A stretch of DNA of 64,000 bases, taken from assembly GCF_008000995.1 (NCBI RefSeq), contig NZ_CP042828.1, positions 4,330,882 to 4,394,881 of the forward strand, read 5' to 3'. Source of the DNA: Ruania zhangjianzhongii. GTDB taxonomy: Bacteria; Actinomycetota; Actinomycetes; Actinomycetales; Beutenbergiaceae. Positions 16,502 to 26,026 of the stretch are shown here, one piece after another (within the stretch, counting starts at the first letter, position 1; the number at the start of each line of letters is the position of its first letter). The notes below the pieces were generated by a model that saw only the letters and a program-made list of their open reading frames with translations, had not been told where the DNA came from and searched no databases. A program made the translations under genes and the position numbers.

Positions 16502-17899
16502 GTGGACACCGAGCGTGTGGAGCATGTGCCGGAGGAGGGCACCTCTGCGTTCGTTCGCATCCGTGAAGGCATCGATGCGATCGCACACCGCTCGCCCGCC
16601 CGGCTGACGATCGGTGTCTTCGCCCTGGTGATCGCGGTGATCACCGGCCTGCTCTCGCTGCCGATCGCCACAGCGAGCGGGCAGCGTGCCCCGTTCGCCG
16701 ATGCCTTGTTCACCGCCACCACCTCGGTGTGCGTGACCGGGCTGGTCACCGTGCCGACGGCCACCTACTGGTCCAGCTTCGGGCATGCCGTGATCGCGGT
16801 CGGCATCCAGATCGGTGGCCTGGGCGTGATGACCTTGGCGTCCATCCTCGGCCTGGCGGTGTCCCGCCGGATCGGGCTGACCCAGCGGCTGCTTGCTGCT
16901 GCGGAGACCAAGACCACCAGGCTCGGCGAGGTCGGGTCGCTGATCCGTGCGGTGCTGGTCACCACTGCGGTCATCGAGGGGGTGCTGATGCTGGTGCTGC
17001 TTCCGAAGTTCCTGATGATCGGCTACCCGATCGGCCGGGCACTGTGGCACAGCCTGTTCCAGTCGATCTCGATCTTCAACAACGCCGGGATCATCATCGA
17101 GGAGACGCTGGCGCCGTACACCGGTGACTGGTGGATGTGTCTGCCGATCATCATCGGTGGGTTCATCGGTGCGCTCGGCTTCCCGGCGATCCTGGCGATC
17201 ACGCAGAACTGGCGGCGCCCGCGGCGCTGGTCGCTGCACGCGAAGCTGACCGTGGTCACCAGCGCCCTGCTGTTCGCCGTCGGTGCGGTAGCGATCGCCG
17301 CCCTGGAGTGGGGCAACCCGGACACGCTCGGACCGCTGTCGCTGAACGAGAAGATCCTGAGCAGCCTGCTCGCGGGGATGACGCCCCGCTCCTCCGGGTT
17401 CTCCACCGTGGAGGTGGCCTCGATGAGCGAGGGCACCTGGCTCGTGCAGGAGGCGCTGATGTTCGTCGGCGGCGGTAGTGCGTCCACGGCCGGCGGGATC
17501 AAGGTGACCACCTTCGCCGTCATGCTGTTGGCGATCGTCGCCGAGGCGCGCGGTGACCGGGACATCGAGGTGTTCGGCCGGCGGCTGGACCCGGGCGTGG
17601 TGCGGGTAGCGATCGCCGTGGCGTTCGTGGGCGCCACGATGGTCGGCGCGGCCTCGCTCGCGCTGCTCGTGCTCACCGACCTGCACCTGAACCAGGTGCT
17701 GTTCGAGGTGATCTCCGCATTCGCCACCTGTGGCCTGACCACCGGGATCACACCGACGCTGCCGGACTCGGCGAAGTATGTCCTGGTGGCGCTGATGTTC
17801 GCCGGCCGGACTGGCACGATGACCCTGGCTGCGGCGCTGGCCCTGCGGGACCGCCGGCGCGTGATCCGTTTCCCCGAGGAGAGGCCGTCCATTGGCTAG
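16502..17899 (+). CDS. trkH: TrkH-family potassium uptake channel subunit
   Basis: 465-residue membrane protein with the four pore-loop repeats of the Trk/Ktr/HKT family: TTTSVCVTGLVTV, SISIFNNAGI, GMTPRSSGFSTV and ISAFATCGLTTG, each with the selectivity-filter glycine. It moves K+ (or Na+) across the cell membrane and works with the TrkA-type regulator encoded next. The GTG start has GGAGA only three bases ahead, so initiation may be weak. The stop overlaps the trkA start by eight bases. Confidence 0.92.
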   Translation: MDTERVEHVPEEGTSAFVRIREGIDAIAHRSPARLTIGVFALVIAVITGLLSLPIATASGQRAPFADALFTATTSVCVTGLVTVPTATYWSSFGHAVIAVGIQIGGLGVMTLASILGLAVSRRIGLTQRLLAAAETKTTRLGEVGSLIRAVLVTTAVIEGVLMLVLLPKFLMIGYPIGRALWHSLFQSISIFNNAGIIIEETLAPYTGDWWMCLPIIIGGFIGALGFPAILAITQNWRRPRRWSLHAKLTVVTSALLFAVGAVAIAALEWGNPDTLGPLSLNEKILSSLLAGMTPRSSGFSTVEVASMSEGTWLVQEALMFVGGGSASTAGGIKVTTFAVMLLAIVAEARGDRDIEVFGRRLDPGVVRVAIAVAFVGATMVGAASLALLVLTDLHLNQVLFEVISAFATCGLTTGITPTLPDSAKYVLVALMFAGRTGTMTLAAALALRDRRRVIRFPEERPSIG

Positions 17900-18587
17900 G
17901 AAATCCGACCGTCAAGCGGCTACCGAGATCGACTACGGGCACGACGCCAGCGTGCTGGTGATCGGGTTGGGCCGGTTCGGCGCCTCGCTGGCTGCCACCC
18001 TGGACGGGCTCGGTCGGGACGTGCTCGCCGTGGAGCGCGACCCCGAGCTGATCCGTGCCTGGAGCGGACGAATGCCGCTCGTCGAAGCGGACGCCTCCAA
18101 CCCGGATGCGCTGGAACAGCTGGGCGCACGAGACTTCCCGATCGCCGTCGTCGGCGTGGGCACCTCGCTGGAAGCGAGCGTGCTGATCACCGGAAACCTG
18201 GTGGACATCGGCACCCCGCTGATCTGGGCGAAGGCGATCTCTGCCGAGCACGGCCGCATCCTGCAGCGGATCGGCGCGCACCACGTGGTATATCCCGAGC
18301 ATGACGCCGGCGCGCGGGTCGCGCACCTGGTCTCCGGGCGGATGCTGGACTTCATCGAGCTGGAGGACGAGTTCACCATCGTGAAGATGCGCCCGCCGAA
18401 GGAGACGCACGGGTTCACGGTCGGCGAGGCGGACATCAAACGCAAGTACGGCGTGACGGTGATCGGCGTGAAGGAGCCGGGCAAGCCGTTCGAATATGCC
18501 ACCGCGGACACCCGCATCGATGCCGGAGACGCGCTGATCCTGTCCGGTGACACCGTCCTGCTGGAGAAGTTCGCCGCCCGGCCCTAG
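17892..18587 (+). CDS. trkA: TrkA-family K+ uptake regulatory subunit
   Basis: 231-residue cytoplasmic gating protein. The RCK_N Rossmann domain has VLVIGLGRFGASLAATLDGL near residue 18 and VEADASNPDAL; the RCK_C domain follows (MRPPKETHGFTVGEADIKRK). It binds nucleotides and gates TrkH. RCK_C domains of KtrA/TrkA proteins bind cyclic-di-AMP in several Gram-positive bacteria, and disA is 3 kb away; the link is inference. TTG is used as start, and the 8-base overlap with trkH indicates tight coupling. Confidence 0.92.
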   Translation: MARKSDRQAATEIDYGHDASVLVIGLGRFGASLAATLDGLGRDVLAVERDPELIRAWSGRMPLVEADASNPDALEQLGARDFPIAVVGVGTSLEASVLITGNLVDIGTPLIWAKAISAEHGRILQRIGAHHVVYPEHDAGARVAHLVSGRMLDFIELEDEFTIVKMRPPKETHGFTVGEADIKRKYGVTVIGVKEPGKPFEYATADTRIDAGDALILSGDTVLLEKFAARP

Positions 18588-18624
18588 TGGGTTCGCGTTC
18601 CCGGAGGGGGCCGCAGGAGCAGGT

Positions 18625-19152
18625 TCAGCCGCGGGTCGGTGCGCTGCTTCGGCCGGCGGGAGAGCTGCTCAGCTCGATGTCCAGCGACTCCTGTGCGTAC
18701 CGCATGTTCTCGCTGTACTCGGGCTGCTCCAGGCGCTGCCAGATCGCCTCCTCCGGCACTGTCTCCACCTGTTCGGTAACCCACCAGATGTTGCCCAGTG
18801 GGTCTTTGACGCGCCCTCCGCGCTGACCGAACGCATTGTCTCCGAGTTCGGTGACCACGCTCGCACCCTGCGCGACCGCTCGAGCGACGGCCGCCTCGGC
18901 ATCGGGCACCCATACCCGCAGCAGGCTCGGCATCTGCGGCCATTCCGGGCGCCGGTCGAAGGCGAGCACCACGGTGGTGCCGACCCGAATCTCTCCGTGA
19001 CCGATCGATCCGTCGGCTGTCTGCACGCGGGCGAGCTCCTCGCCGTCGAAGACGGAGGCGATGAAATCGAGCAGCGCCCCGGTGTCGTCGGTGACGACCC
19101 AGGGGGCCACGGTGGTGTAGCCCGCCGGGGTGGCGGAATCGGTCCGGGCCAT
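18625..19152 (-). CDS. VOC/glyoxalase-fold protein (PhnB-like)
   Basis: 175-residue protein of the vicinal oxygen chelate superfamily. It opens with TTVAPWVVTDDTGALLDFIA and has HGEIRVGTTVVLAFD, DAEAAVARAVAQGASVVTEL, and GGRVKDPLGNIWWVTEQVE, the PhnB-like ending. Such proteins lack an assigned reaction. The ATG is preceded by AGGGAG. It is a single gene on the minus strand after trkA. Confidence 0.83.
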   Translation of the reverse strand: MARTDSATPAGYTTVAPWVVTDDTGALLDFIASVFDGEELARVQTADGSIGHGEIRVGTTVVLAFDRRPEWPQMPSLLRVWVPDAEAAVARAVAQGASVVTELGDNAFGQRGGRVKDPLGNIWWVTEQVETVPEEAIWQRLEQPEYSENMRYAQESLDIELSSSPAGRSSAPTRG

Positions 19153-19242
19153 GATGACTCCCTTGGTTGGTAGTCCTCAGGCTAGAGAGGATTGGTGCCA
19201 GTTACTGACCGCAATCCGCGAGGCCCCGACCGACGTGGAGCA

Positions 19243-20055
19243 CTACTCCTCGAGCGACCTGCCGAGCTCGACCGAACGAGCCCGGGCCGCCTCCACCGCG
19301 GCGACCACCCCGGCGCGCACCCCGTGCTGGTCCAGGGCACGTACCCCGGCCACAGTGGTGCCCGCCGGTGAGCTGACCTGCTCCCGCAGCACCACCGGGT
19401 GCTCGCCGGACGCTGCGGCCATCGCGCCTGCGCCGGCCACCGTCCGCGTCGCCAGCTCCAGAGCGGTCGCCCGGCTCAGCCCACCGAGCACCCCCGCCTC
19501 GGCGAGCGCGTCGATCAGGTAGAACACATACGCCGGGCCGGAACCGGAGATCGCGGTCACCGCGTCCTGGTCGGACTCGGGCACCCGCAGCACCGTGCCG
19601 GTACCGCTGAGCAGCTGGGCCACCTGGTCGAGGTGGGAGTCGGTGGTATGGGAACCGGGGCTCATCACGCTCACCCCCTGCCCGATGGTGGCAGGCGTGT
19701 TCGGCATCACCCGGACCACCGGCACCGGCGCTTCCAGGCGGGATTCGATGAACGCGGTGGGGATGCCGGCGGCGATGCTCACCACCAGTACCTCCGGCCC
19801 CAGCACAGGGTCGATCTCGGCGAGCACCGCGGCGACGTCCTTCGGTTTGACGGCCACGATCACCACGTCCGCGCAGGCCACCGCCTCGACGTTCTGCTCC
19901 ACCCAGCGGACGCCGTGCGCCGCGGCGCGCTCCCGGCCGTGCTCGGGCCGCCCGTCGCTGATCCGCACCTGTGCTGGATCCACGACGGTCAGCAGCGAGG
20001 TCAGTACCGCTTCGCCCATCACCCCCACGCCGATCAGGGCTGTGTCGCTGGCCAT
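19243..20055 (-). CDS. proC: Pyrroline-5-carboxylate reductase
   Basis: 270-residue NAD(P)H-dependent enzyme for the last step of proline synthesis. The N-terminal Rossmann motif IGVGVMGEAVL begins at about residue 8, VIVAVKPKDVAAVL and VRVMPNTPA follow, and the C-terminal family signature spans AISGSGPAYVFYLIDALAEA and REQVSSPAGTTVAGVRAL. GAGGAG lies seven bases ahead of the ATG at 20055; an in-frame GTG two codons upstream is less likely. It is divergent from radA. Confidence 0.93.
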   Translation of the reverse strand: MASDTALIGVGVMGEAVLTSLLTVVDPAQVRISDGRPEHGRERAAAHGVRWVEQNVEAVACADVVIVAVKPKDVAAVLAEIDPVLGPEVLVVSIAAGIPTAFIESRLEAPVPVVRVMPNTPATIGQGVSVMSPGSHTTDSHLDQVAQLLSGTGTVLRVPESDQDAVTAISGSGPAYVFYLIDALAEAGVLGGLSRATALELATRTVAGAGAMAAASGEHPVVLREQVSSPAGTTVAGVRALDQHGVRAGVVAAVEAARARSVELGRSLEE

Positions 20056-20159
20056 GGGCACTCCTCGGGCTGCTCGGGATCATCCGGCCGACGCTCGCCT
20101 GGCCGTGAAAGCACGCTACCGGTTCATCCGGCCTTACCGCCGATGTCACCGCCGCACGC

Positions 20160-20165
20160 TAGCGT
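20160..20165 (+). promoter_or_regulatory. radA -10 box (leaderless)
   Basis: TAGCGT ends seven bases before the radA ATG and no ribosome site is present. The spacing is the same as at the DUF4229, acuC and 28709 gene starts, supporting a leaderless transcript. Confidence 0.45.
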
Positions 20166-20172
20166 CTGGGGT

Positions 20173-21585
20173 ATGGCTGCTGCTCGCACTCCCCGCCCGT
20201 CCTTCCGCTGCGCCGAGTGCGGCTGGACCACGGCCAAGTGGGTCGGCCGGTGTGGCGAGTGCCAGGCCTGGGGCACAGTCGTCGAGGCCGGCGCACCTAC
20301 GTCAGGCCCACGCACGACGGCGGTCGCGGCCGTGGCGAGCCCCGCTCGCCAGATCGGTGAGGTGGACGCCCACGAAGCCCGCTACCGGCCCACCGGAGTG
20401 GGTGAGTTCGACCGGGTGCTCGGTGGGGGGATGGTGCCGGGCGCCGTCGTGCTGCTCGCCGGCGAGCCGGGCGTGGGCAAGTCGACCCTGGTGCTGGACG
20501 TGGCCGCCCGCGCAGCCTCGACGGGGCAGCGGGTGCTGTATGTGACCGGGGAGGAGTCGGCGAGCCAGGTGCGGATGCGCGCGGACCGGATCGGGGCGAT
20601 CCAGGACGGTCTGCTGCTCGCGGCGGAGACCGATCTGGCCACCGTGCTCGGTCACGTGGAGCAGATCCAGCCGGACCTGCTGATCCTGGACTCGGTGCAG
20701 ACCATCGGTTCGGCCGACGTCGATGGCACCCCCGGGGGCGTGTCCCAGGTGCGCGAGGTCGCCTCCGCAGTGATCGGCGTCGCGAAACGTACGGCGATGC
20801 CGGTGGTCCTGGTCGGGCACGTCACCAAGGACGGGTCGATCGCCGGACCACGGGTGCTGGAGCACCTGGTGGACGTGGTCTGCCAGTTCGAGGGCGACCG
20901 GCACGCCCAACTGCGGATGGTTCGAGCGGTGAAGAACCGCTTCGGCAGCACCGACGAGGTCGGCTGCTTCGCCCTGGCGGAGAACGGGATCACTTCCCTG
21001 GCCGACCCGAGCGGACTGTTCCTGTCCGGGCAGCGCGACCCGGTGCCCGGCACCTGCGTGACGATCACCCTGGACGGCCGGCGGCCGATGCCGGTGGAGA
21101 TCCAGGCACTGACCACGCACCAGTTCTCCTCGAACCCGCGGCGGACCACCGCCGGGGTGGACTCGGCGCGGGTGTCGATGACCCTGGCGGTGCTGCACGG
21201 TCGCCTCGGGGTGGACACCGCCGCGCGCGACGTCTACGTGGCCACAGTCGGCGGTGCGCGGGTGACCGAACCGGCCTGTGACCTGGCGATCGCGCTGGCG
21301 GTGGTCGGGGCGCGCCGCGAACTCACCGTGCACCACGGACTGATCGCCATCGGCGAGGTCGGTCTCACCGGCGAGGTGCGCTCGGCGATCGGGCTGCAGC
21401 GCCGGCTCGCGGAGGCCGCCCGGCTCGGGTTCACCCGGGCGATCGTGCCGGCGGCCGGGGATCTGGGCACCGTGCCGGACAGTCTGGAGGTGATCCGGGT
21501 GGCGAACCTGCACGAGGCGGTGGCCACCGCGGAGCGCGTGGAGAAAGTGCGCAACTCCGACCCGGTACCGCTGCGCCGGGTCTGA
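20173..21585 (+). CDS. radA: DNA repair protein RadA
   Basis: 470-residue RecA-like branch-migration helicase. The N-terminal zinc finger has CAEC and CGEC, the Walker A is [10 protein letters not shown] near residue 100, [18 protein letters not shown] follows, and the RadA-specific [11 protein letters not shown] motif is intact. The C-terminal Lon-like domain includes [13 protein letters not shown] and [12 protein letters not shown]. It processes recombination intermediates. The frame is open far upstream, but the zinc finger marks the true start at 20173. It is followed by disA after 97 bases, a pairing conserved in Gram-positive bacteria. Confidence 0.94.
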   Translation: MAAARTPRPSFRCAECGWTTAKWVGRCGECQAWGTVVEAGAPTSGPRTTAVAAVASPARQIGEVDAHEARYRPTGVGEFDRVLGGGMVPGAVVLLAGEPGVGKSTLVLDVAARAASTGQRVLYVTGEESASQVRMRADRIGAIQDGLLLAAETDLATVLGHVEQIQPDLLILDSVQTIGSADVDGTPGGVSQVREVASAVIGVAKRTAMPVVLVGHVTKDGSIAGPRVLEHLVDVVCQFEGDRHAQLRMVRAVKNRFGSTDEVGCFALAENGITSLADPSGLFLSGQRDPVPGTCVTITLDGRRPMPVEIQALTTHQFSSNPRRTTAGVDSARVSMTLAVLHGRLGVDTAARDVYVATVGGARVTEPACDLAIALAVVGARRELTVHHGLIAIGEVGLTGEVRSAIGLQRRLAEAARLGFTRAIVPAAGDLGTVPDSLEVIRVANLHEAVATAERVEKVRNSDPVPLRRV

Positions 21586-21682
21586 GCACTCGCTTCGTCA
21601 CCGGCGCAGCCCTGACCTGTCGATGCGGCATGCTCGCGTAGAGTGTGCTCCGACCAGCCCGCCTGGACGGAAGGAACCGTTG

Positions 21683-22762
21683 GTGCCCGATTCCACCCTC
21701 GCACCCATGCTGCGCGAGACACTGCGCGCCGTGGCACCGGGGACGGAGCTTCGTGACGGGCTGGAACGCATCCTGCGGGGCCGGACCGGTGCGCTGATCG
21801 TCCTCGGCAACGACGAGACCGTGGCCTCGATCTGCTCCGGCGGCTTCGAGCTGGACGTGCAGTTCTCCTCCACCCGGCTGCGTGAGCTGGCGAAGATGGA
21901 CGGCGCGATCGTGGTGGACGAAGGTGCCAAGCGGATCCTGCGCGCGGCCGTGCAGATGATCCCGGACGCGACCATCGAGACGACGGAGTCCGGTACTCGC
22001 CACCGGACCGCCGAACGCGCCGCCAAGCAGACCGGGTTCCCGGTGATCTCGGTGAGCCAGTCGATGCGCATCGTCGCGCTCTACGTCGGCGGACAGCGGT
22101 ACGTGCTGGAGGACTCCGAGGCGATCCTCTCCCGCGCGAACCAGGCCCTGGCCACCCTGGAGCGGTACAAGTCACGTCTCGACGAGGTCTCCGGCACGCT
22201 CTCCGCGCTGGAGATCGAGGACCTGGTGACCGTGCGCGATGTCACCTCCGTGGTGCAGCGCCTGGAGATGGTGCGCCGGATCTCCGCCGAGATCTCCGAC
22301 TATGTGGTGGAGCTGGGCACGAACGGCCGGCTGCTCGCCTTGCAGTTCGACGAGCTGATCGGCGGGATCGGGCCCGGTCTGGAACTGGTGGTCCGCGACT
22401 ACCTGGACGCCCGCGGCCCGCGCACCCTCGATGAGGTGCTCGACGCCCTGGCCGATCTGGATTCGGCCCAGCTCATCGACCTGCCGCACATCGCCCGGAT
22501 CCTCGGCATCGGCGGCCGGCAGGGCGAGTCGCTGGACTCGGCGATCGCCCCGCGCGGCATCCGCATGCTCACTCGAATCCCCCGCCTGCCGATGTCGGTG
22601 GTGAACGCACTCACGGGCCACTTCGGCACCTTGCAGAAGATGCTCGCCGCCACTATCGATGACCTCGAGGTGGTCGAAGGGGTCGGCGCCCAGCGTGCGC
22701 GAGCGGTGCGCGAGGGGCTGTCCCGGCAGGCCGAGGCATCGCTGCTGGAACGCTTCTCCTGA
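21683..22762 (+). CDS. disA: Diadenylate cyclase DisA (DNA integrity scanning)
   Basis: 359-residue enzyme that makes cyclic-di-AMP from ATP and pauses at branched DNA. The DAC domain has the catalytic DGA in [16 protein letters not shown] and the RHR triad in [16 protein letters not shown] helical spine follows (about 150-285), and a C-terminal helix-hairpin-helix DNA-binding domain ends the protein ([16 protein letters not shown]). The GTG at 21683 is chosen for AAGGAA seven bases ahead and the family length. It lies downstream of radA, which is known to modulate DisA activity in other species. Confidence 0.95.
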   Translation: MPDSTLAPMLRETLRAVAPGTELRDGLERILRGRTGALIVLGNDETVASICSGGFELDVQFSSTRLRELAKMDGAIVVDEGAKRILRAAVQMIPDATIETTESGTRHRTAERAAKQTGFPVISVSQSMRIVALYVGGQRYVLEDSEAILSRANQALATLERYKSRLDEVSGTLSALEIEDLVTVRDVTSVVQRLEMVRRISAEISDYVVELGTNGRLLALQFDELIGGIGPGLELVVRDYLDARGPRTLDEVLDALADLDSAQLIDLPHIARILGIGGRQGESLDSAIAPRGIRMLTRIPRLPMSVVNALTGHFGTLQKMLAATIDDLEVVEGVGAQRARAVREGLSRQAEASLLERFS

Positions 22763-22829
22763 TCCTGCGGTCAGGCCGATCGGCCCAGCGCACCCCGTCC
22801 AGATTCGGCACCCGCCGCCGGAGCCGGGG

Positions 22830-23816
22830 TCAGTTCAGCGTGAGCGCCCGGCGCTCGGTCACCTCGCCACCGTCGACGGCGAGATTCACCTGCACACGAT
22901 AGGTCCCCGCGCGTGCTTCGCGCGTGTCGCTCGGGCAGTCCGCCGCACTCCGCCGGCCGCTCCACGTGATGGTGTTCTCCTCCACCGCTCCGGCGGCGAG
23001 CAGGATCTGCCGTTCGTCGCCGCTGGCCGGGCACTGCGCGGTGGTCCAGACCGTGTCATCACCAGAGGTGACCCTCAGCTCCAGACTCGCATTGCCCACA
23101 TCCAGCAGGCAGGGCACCTGTCCGGTATTGGTGATGGTGACCGGCACGTCCACCCGCGACCCGGCGGCGACTTCACCGCTGGCCAGGCCGAGCTCGAGAG
23201 AGACCGCATCCGGCTGGCAGCCGACCGGGTTGGCGAGCGCCTCCTCGTCCGGGCCGGTGGAATCCGCCGTCGGCTCGGCGGTGGCGTCGGAGTCGTCGGA
23301 GCCGAACCGGTCCAGCAGCACAGGCACACCTCGCACCACCCCGAAGGCGACGGCTGCCACCACCAGCAGCGCGAGGACGCCGACCACCACCCGGCGGCGG
23401 CGGAACGTCGCCGCCCGGTCCTGCGCGGCCTGGCGCCGTGCAGCGCTGGAGCTCGTCCCGCTGCCGCGGCCGGCCGCCGTCCCGGGCCGTTGCCGCGTCG
23501 CCGTTCCGGAGCTGGGCTGCTTCGTCGTCGAACGCTTGCCCCCAGCGGGTTTCGCCGCCGGGGTACCGGCGCCGCTGGTCTTACCTGTTCCGGCGCCGCT
23601 GGTCTTACCTGTTCCGGCGCCCTTGGGCTTGCCAGCTCCGGCGCCTTGGGACACCCGGGTGCCGGTCCGCTTCGCCCTGTCCGCCGTGCCGCGCGTTCCG
23701 GAACCACGGGTGTTCCTGGTCGCCCCCTGCCCCGAGCGGGAGCGCCCGGTCGCTGCACCCTGGCCGCGACCGGACGAGCCGGTGCGGCGCTCGGGAGTTC
23801 GGGGCTGTTTCGACAC
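22830..23816 (-). CDS. Basic low-complexity membrane-anchored protein, unknown
   Basis: 328-residue protein I do not recognise. Residues 1-140 are basic, Gly/Thr/Ser/Arg-rich and repetitive, including repeated GAGTGKTS units. One helix (VVVGVLALLVVAAVAFGVV, about 143-162) would anchor it with the basic part in the cytoplasm. The outer domain (about 200-328) has paired cysteines and a beta-sandwich look: SRVDVPVTITNTGQVPCLLD, WTTAQCPASGDERQILL and GTYRVQVNLAVDG. That is like bacterial proteins that measure or bind a ligand through an Ig-like fold, but no function is claimed. It is convergent with disA. Confidence 0.7.
   Translation of the reverse strand: MSKQPRTPERRTGSSGRGQGAATGRSRSGQGATRNTRGSGTRGTADRAKRTGTRVSQGAGAGKPKGAGTGKTSGAGTGKTSGAGTPAAKPAGGKRSTTKQPSSGTATRQRPGTAAGRGSGTSSSAARRQAAQDRAATFRRRRVVVGVLALLVVAAVAFGVVRGVPVLLDRFGSDDSDATAEPTADSTGPDEEALANPVGCQPDAVSLELGLASGEVAAGSRVDVPVTITNTGQVPCLLDVGNASLELRVTSGDDTVWTTAQCPASGDERQILLAAGAVEENTITWSGRRSAADCPSDTREARAGTYRVQVNLAVDGGEVTERRALTLN
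23566..23613. repeat. 24-bp tandem duplication in coding DNA
   Basis: Two exact 24-base units (CCGGCGCCGCTGGTC... through CTGTT, 23566-23589 and 23590-23613) followed by a partial third encode eight-residue GAGTGKTS-type repeats in the basic tail of the membrane protein. The exact identity suggests recent slippage, so length may vary between strains. Confidence 0.8.
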
Positions 23817-23885
23817 GACCTGACGGTAACCCGCCGACCATCGCTGCGCCGCGTATACGCGCCGGGACCGGGCGAGGTGCGCCGC

Positions 23886-24281
23886 TCAGCGACGAGACTG
23901 TCGCGGGCCCTTCTTCGCCTTCTGCTGCCGCACCCGTTCCTCCTCGGCCAGCACCTCCTGGTGCACCTGCCGCTCCTGCTCCAACCAGGCTGGCGGCTCC
24001 GCCCGGAGGGCATCGATCTCGGCAGTGGTCAACGCCTCGTCGGCCCCGGCCCGGAGCAGACCGGCAATAGAGACCCCGAGCCGGCCGGCCACCACCGGGC
24101 GCGGGTGCGGGCCCTCGCGGCGGAGCGTGTGCAACCACTCCGGCGGGTGCTTCTCCAGGTCGGCCAGCTGCGCGCGTGTCAACCAGGCGGACTGGAACTC
24201 CTCCGGTGCCGCAGGAAGGTAGATTCCCAGCTTCTTCGCCGCGGTGATCGGCTTCATCTTCTGGTCGGCGCTCGCGCTCAT
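23886..24281 (-). CDS. DUF5997 family protein
   Basis: 131-residue protein matching my memory of DUF5997: TAAKKLGIYLPAAPEEFQ, WLTRAQLADLEKHPPEWL and a basic C-terminal helix (QKAKKGPRQSRR). The function is unknown. It is divergent from the LysR-substrate-domain protein with only 33 bases between the two start codons, an arrangement often kept in actinobacteria, so a shared role is likely. CATACT ends six bases before the ATG, suggesting a leaderless message. Confidence 0.78.
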   Translation of the reverse strand: MSASADQKMKPITAAKKLGIYLPAAPEEFQSAWLTRAQLADLEKHPPEWLHTLRREGPHPRPVVAGRLGVSIAGLLRAGADEALTTAEIDALRAEPPAWLEQERQVHQEVLAEEERVRQQKAKKGPRQSRR

Positions 24282-24287
24282 GGGGGC

Positions 24288-24308
24288 AGTATGCCCCGCC
24301 GATACCCT
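24288..24308. promoter_or_regulatory. Compact divergent leaderless promoters
   Basis: CATACT on the minus strand (24293-24288) and TACCCT on the plus strand (24303-24308) each end six bases before an ATG. Neither start has a ribosome site. Both genes therefore appear to be leaderless with -10 boxes only nine bases apart. Confidence 0.45.
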
Positions 24309-24314
24309 GTCTGA

Positions 24315-25109
24315 ATGCCAGTTGCCCCGTTCCGGCTCGGATACGTGCCCGGCGTCACTCCCGCCAAGTGGGTCCGCACCTGGACCGAGCGCCACCAGCT
24401 CCCGCTGGAGCTGGTCCCGCTGACCGCCCCGACCGCAGCCGCGGCGCTGACCGAGGGGACTGTGGATGCCGCGCTGCTGCGCCCACCGGTCGACTCCGAG
24501 ACGGTCAGCGCCATCCCGCTGTACACCGAGGTCACCGTGGTGGTGGCGGCCAAGGACCATGCGCTGGCCGCCCTCGAGGCCGAGGAAGAGGCCACGGCCG
24601 CAGATCTGGCCGGCGACGTCCTGCTGCACCCTCTCGACGACGTCTACCCCGACACCAGCCACCTACCCGCCACGGTCCTCGATCACCGGCCGGCCACCAC
24701 CGCCGATGCCATCGAGCTCGCCGCCGCAGGAACCGGCCTGCTGATCGTGCCGATGTCCCTGGCCCGCCTCTACCACCGCCGCGATCTGCTCTACCGCACC
24801 CTCGCCGGAGCGCCGGGGGCGCCGGTGCTGCTCGCCTGGCTCACCGAACAGACCACCGACGCCGTCGAGGACTTCATCGGCATCGTCCGCGGCCGCACGG
24901 TGAACTCCACCCGCGGGCGCCGCCTCGAGCCCGAGGCCGACCCGTCCGACCAGTCCGGCCGGGACTCCGGTGCCCCTTCTGCGCGAGGCGGCTCCGCTGC
25001 CCGGGCGAGACCTGGCCAGGGTGGCGGACCCGCGAAAGGTGCCTACCGCCGTCGGCCATCATCAGCACGCGGTCAGCGGCCCGGATCCAGGCGCCGAGGG
25101 CGCCGATGA
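24315..25109 (+). CDS. LysR-type substrate-binding domain protein without HTH
   Basis: 264-residue protein that looks like the effector-binding domain of a LysR regulator: FRLGYVPGVTPAKWVRTW, GTVDAALLRPPVDS, PLYTEVTVVVAAKDHAL and AAAGTGLLIVPMSLARLYHR. The DNA-binding helix-turn-helix is missing: the protein starts directly in the first strand of the sensor domain. A basic low-complexity tail (about 200-264) follows. It may bind a ligand alone or act with the divergent DUF5997 protein. Its stop overlaps the mutY start by four bases (ATGA). Confidence 0.78.
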   Translation: MPVAPFRLGYVPGVTPAKWVRTWTERHQLPLELVPLTAPTAAAALTEGTVDAALLRPPVDSETVSAIPLYTEVTVVVAAKDHALAALEAEEEATAADLAGDVLLHPLDDVYPDTSHLPATVLDHRPATTADAIELAAAGTGLLIVPMSLARLYHRRDLLYRTLAGAPGAPVLLAWLTEQTTDAVEDFIGIVRGRTVNSTRGRRLEPEADPSDQSGRDSGAPSARGGSAARARPGQGGGPAKGAYRRRPSSARGQRPGSRRRGRR

Positions 25110-26026
25110 CGGCGCAGGACTCCCCGGACCCGATGGCGCTACGACGCCCGATCCTGCACTGGTACCGCGATCACGCCCGCGACCTCCCCTGGCGCCGCCC
25201 CGACACGTCCGCCTGGGGTGTGCTGGTCAGCGAGGTGATGCTGCAGCAGACGCCGGTGGTTCGGGTGGAGCCGCGATGGCGGGAGTGGATGACCCGCTGG
25301 CCCACTCCGGCGGATCTGGCCGCTGCCCCGACCGCTGACGTGCTGCGTGCCTGGGACCGGCTCGGGTACCCGCGCCGTGCGCTGCGGCTGAGAGAGGCGG
25401 CCCGCGCGATCGCCACCGAGCATGGCGGGATCGTGCCGGCGGACGAGCAGGTGCTGCGTGCCCTGCCTGGGATCGGCGACTACACCGCTGCCGCAGTCGC
25501 ATCGTTCGCTTACCGGCGCCGCGCGGTGGTCCTGGACACCAATGTGCGGCGGGTGCTTGCTCGGGCCGTCGATGGGCAGGCGCTGCCGCCACCCTCACCG
25601 CGCCGCGCGGAGCGCGAGCGTGCCGAGGCGCTCCTCCCCCGCGACGGCGCAGCCTCCGCCCGTTGGAACGTCGCCGTGATGGAGCTGGGCGCCCTGGTCT
25701 GCACCGCCCGCTCACCCCGGTGCGCGCACTGCCCGATCGCCCGCCGCTGCGCCTGGGTAGCGGCAGGACGGCCAGCGGACACGCACGCCGATCGACGGCG
25801 CAGCCAGGCGTGGCACGGCACGGACCGGCAAGCACGGGGCCGGGTGATGGCGGCACTGCGGGAGCAGGACCAGCTCTCCGCCGCCGAGGTGGCCGACCTC
25901 TGGCCCGAGCCGGGGCAGCGGGACCGGATCCTCGCCGCTCTGGTCACCGACGGGCTCGCCGAGGCCGAACGCGACAGCGACGGCGTCCCCCTCGCCTACC
26001 GGCTGCCGGCCGGCGGAGCGTCCTAG
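25106..26026 (+). CDS. mutY: A/G-specific adenine glycosylase MutY
   Basis: 306-residue base-excision enzyme that removes A opposite 8-oxoG. The catalytic Glu is in SEVMLQQTPV, the helix-hairpin-helix is LPGIGDYTAAAVASFAYRR and the catalytic Asp is in VVLDTNVRRVLAR. The four-cysteine cluster loop is C-x6-C-x2-C-x5-C in CTARSPRCAHCPIARRC. A C-terminal extension of about 80 residues is shorter than the NUDT-like domain of classical MutY, as often seen in actinobacteria. The start is fixed by the ATGA overlap with the preceding gene. Confidence 0.93.
   Translation: MTAQDSPDPMALRRPILHWYRDHARDLPWRRPDTSAWGVLVSEVMLQQTPVVRVEPRWREWMTRWPTPADLAAAPTADVLRAWDRLGYPRRALRLREAARAIATEHGGIVPADEQVLRALPGIGDYTAAAVASFAYRRRAVVLDTNVRRVLARAVDGQALPPPSPRRAERERAEALLPRDGAASARWNVAVMELGALVCTARSPRCAHCPIARRCAWVAAGRPADTHADRRRSQAWHGTDRQARGRVMAALREQDQLSAAEVADLWPEPGQRDRILAALVTDGLAEAERDSDGVPLAYRLPAGGAS

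Noticed and set aside
15236-17686. 816-residue open frame on the minus strand covering acuC and trkH
   Set aside because: Only the part from 16411 down matches AcuC; the rest is antisense to trkH and has no motif.
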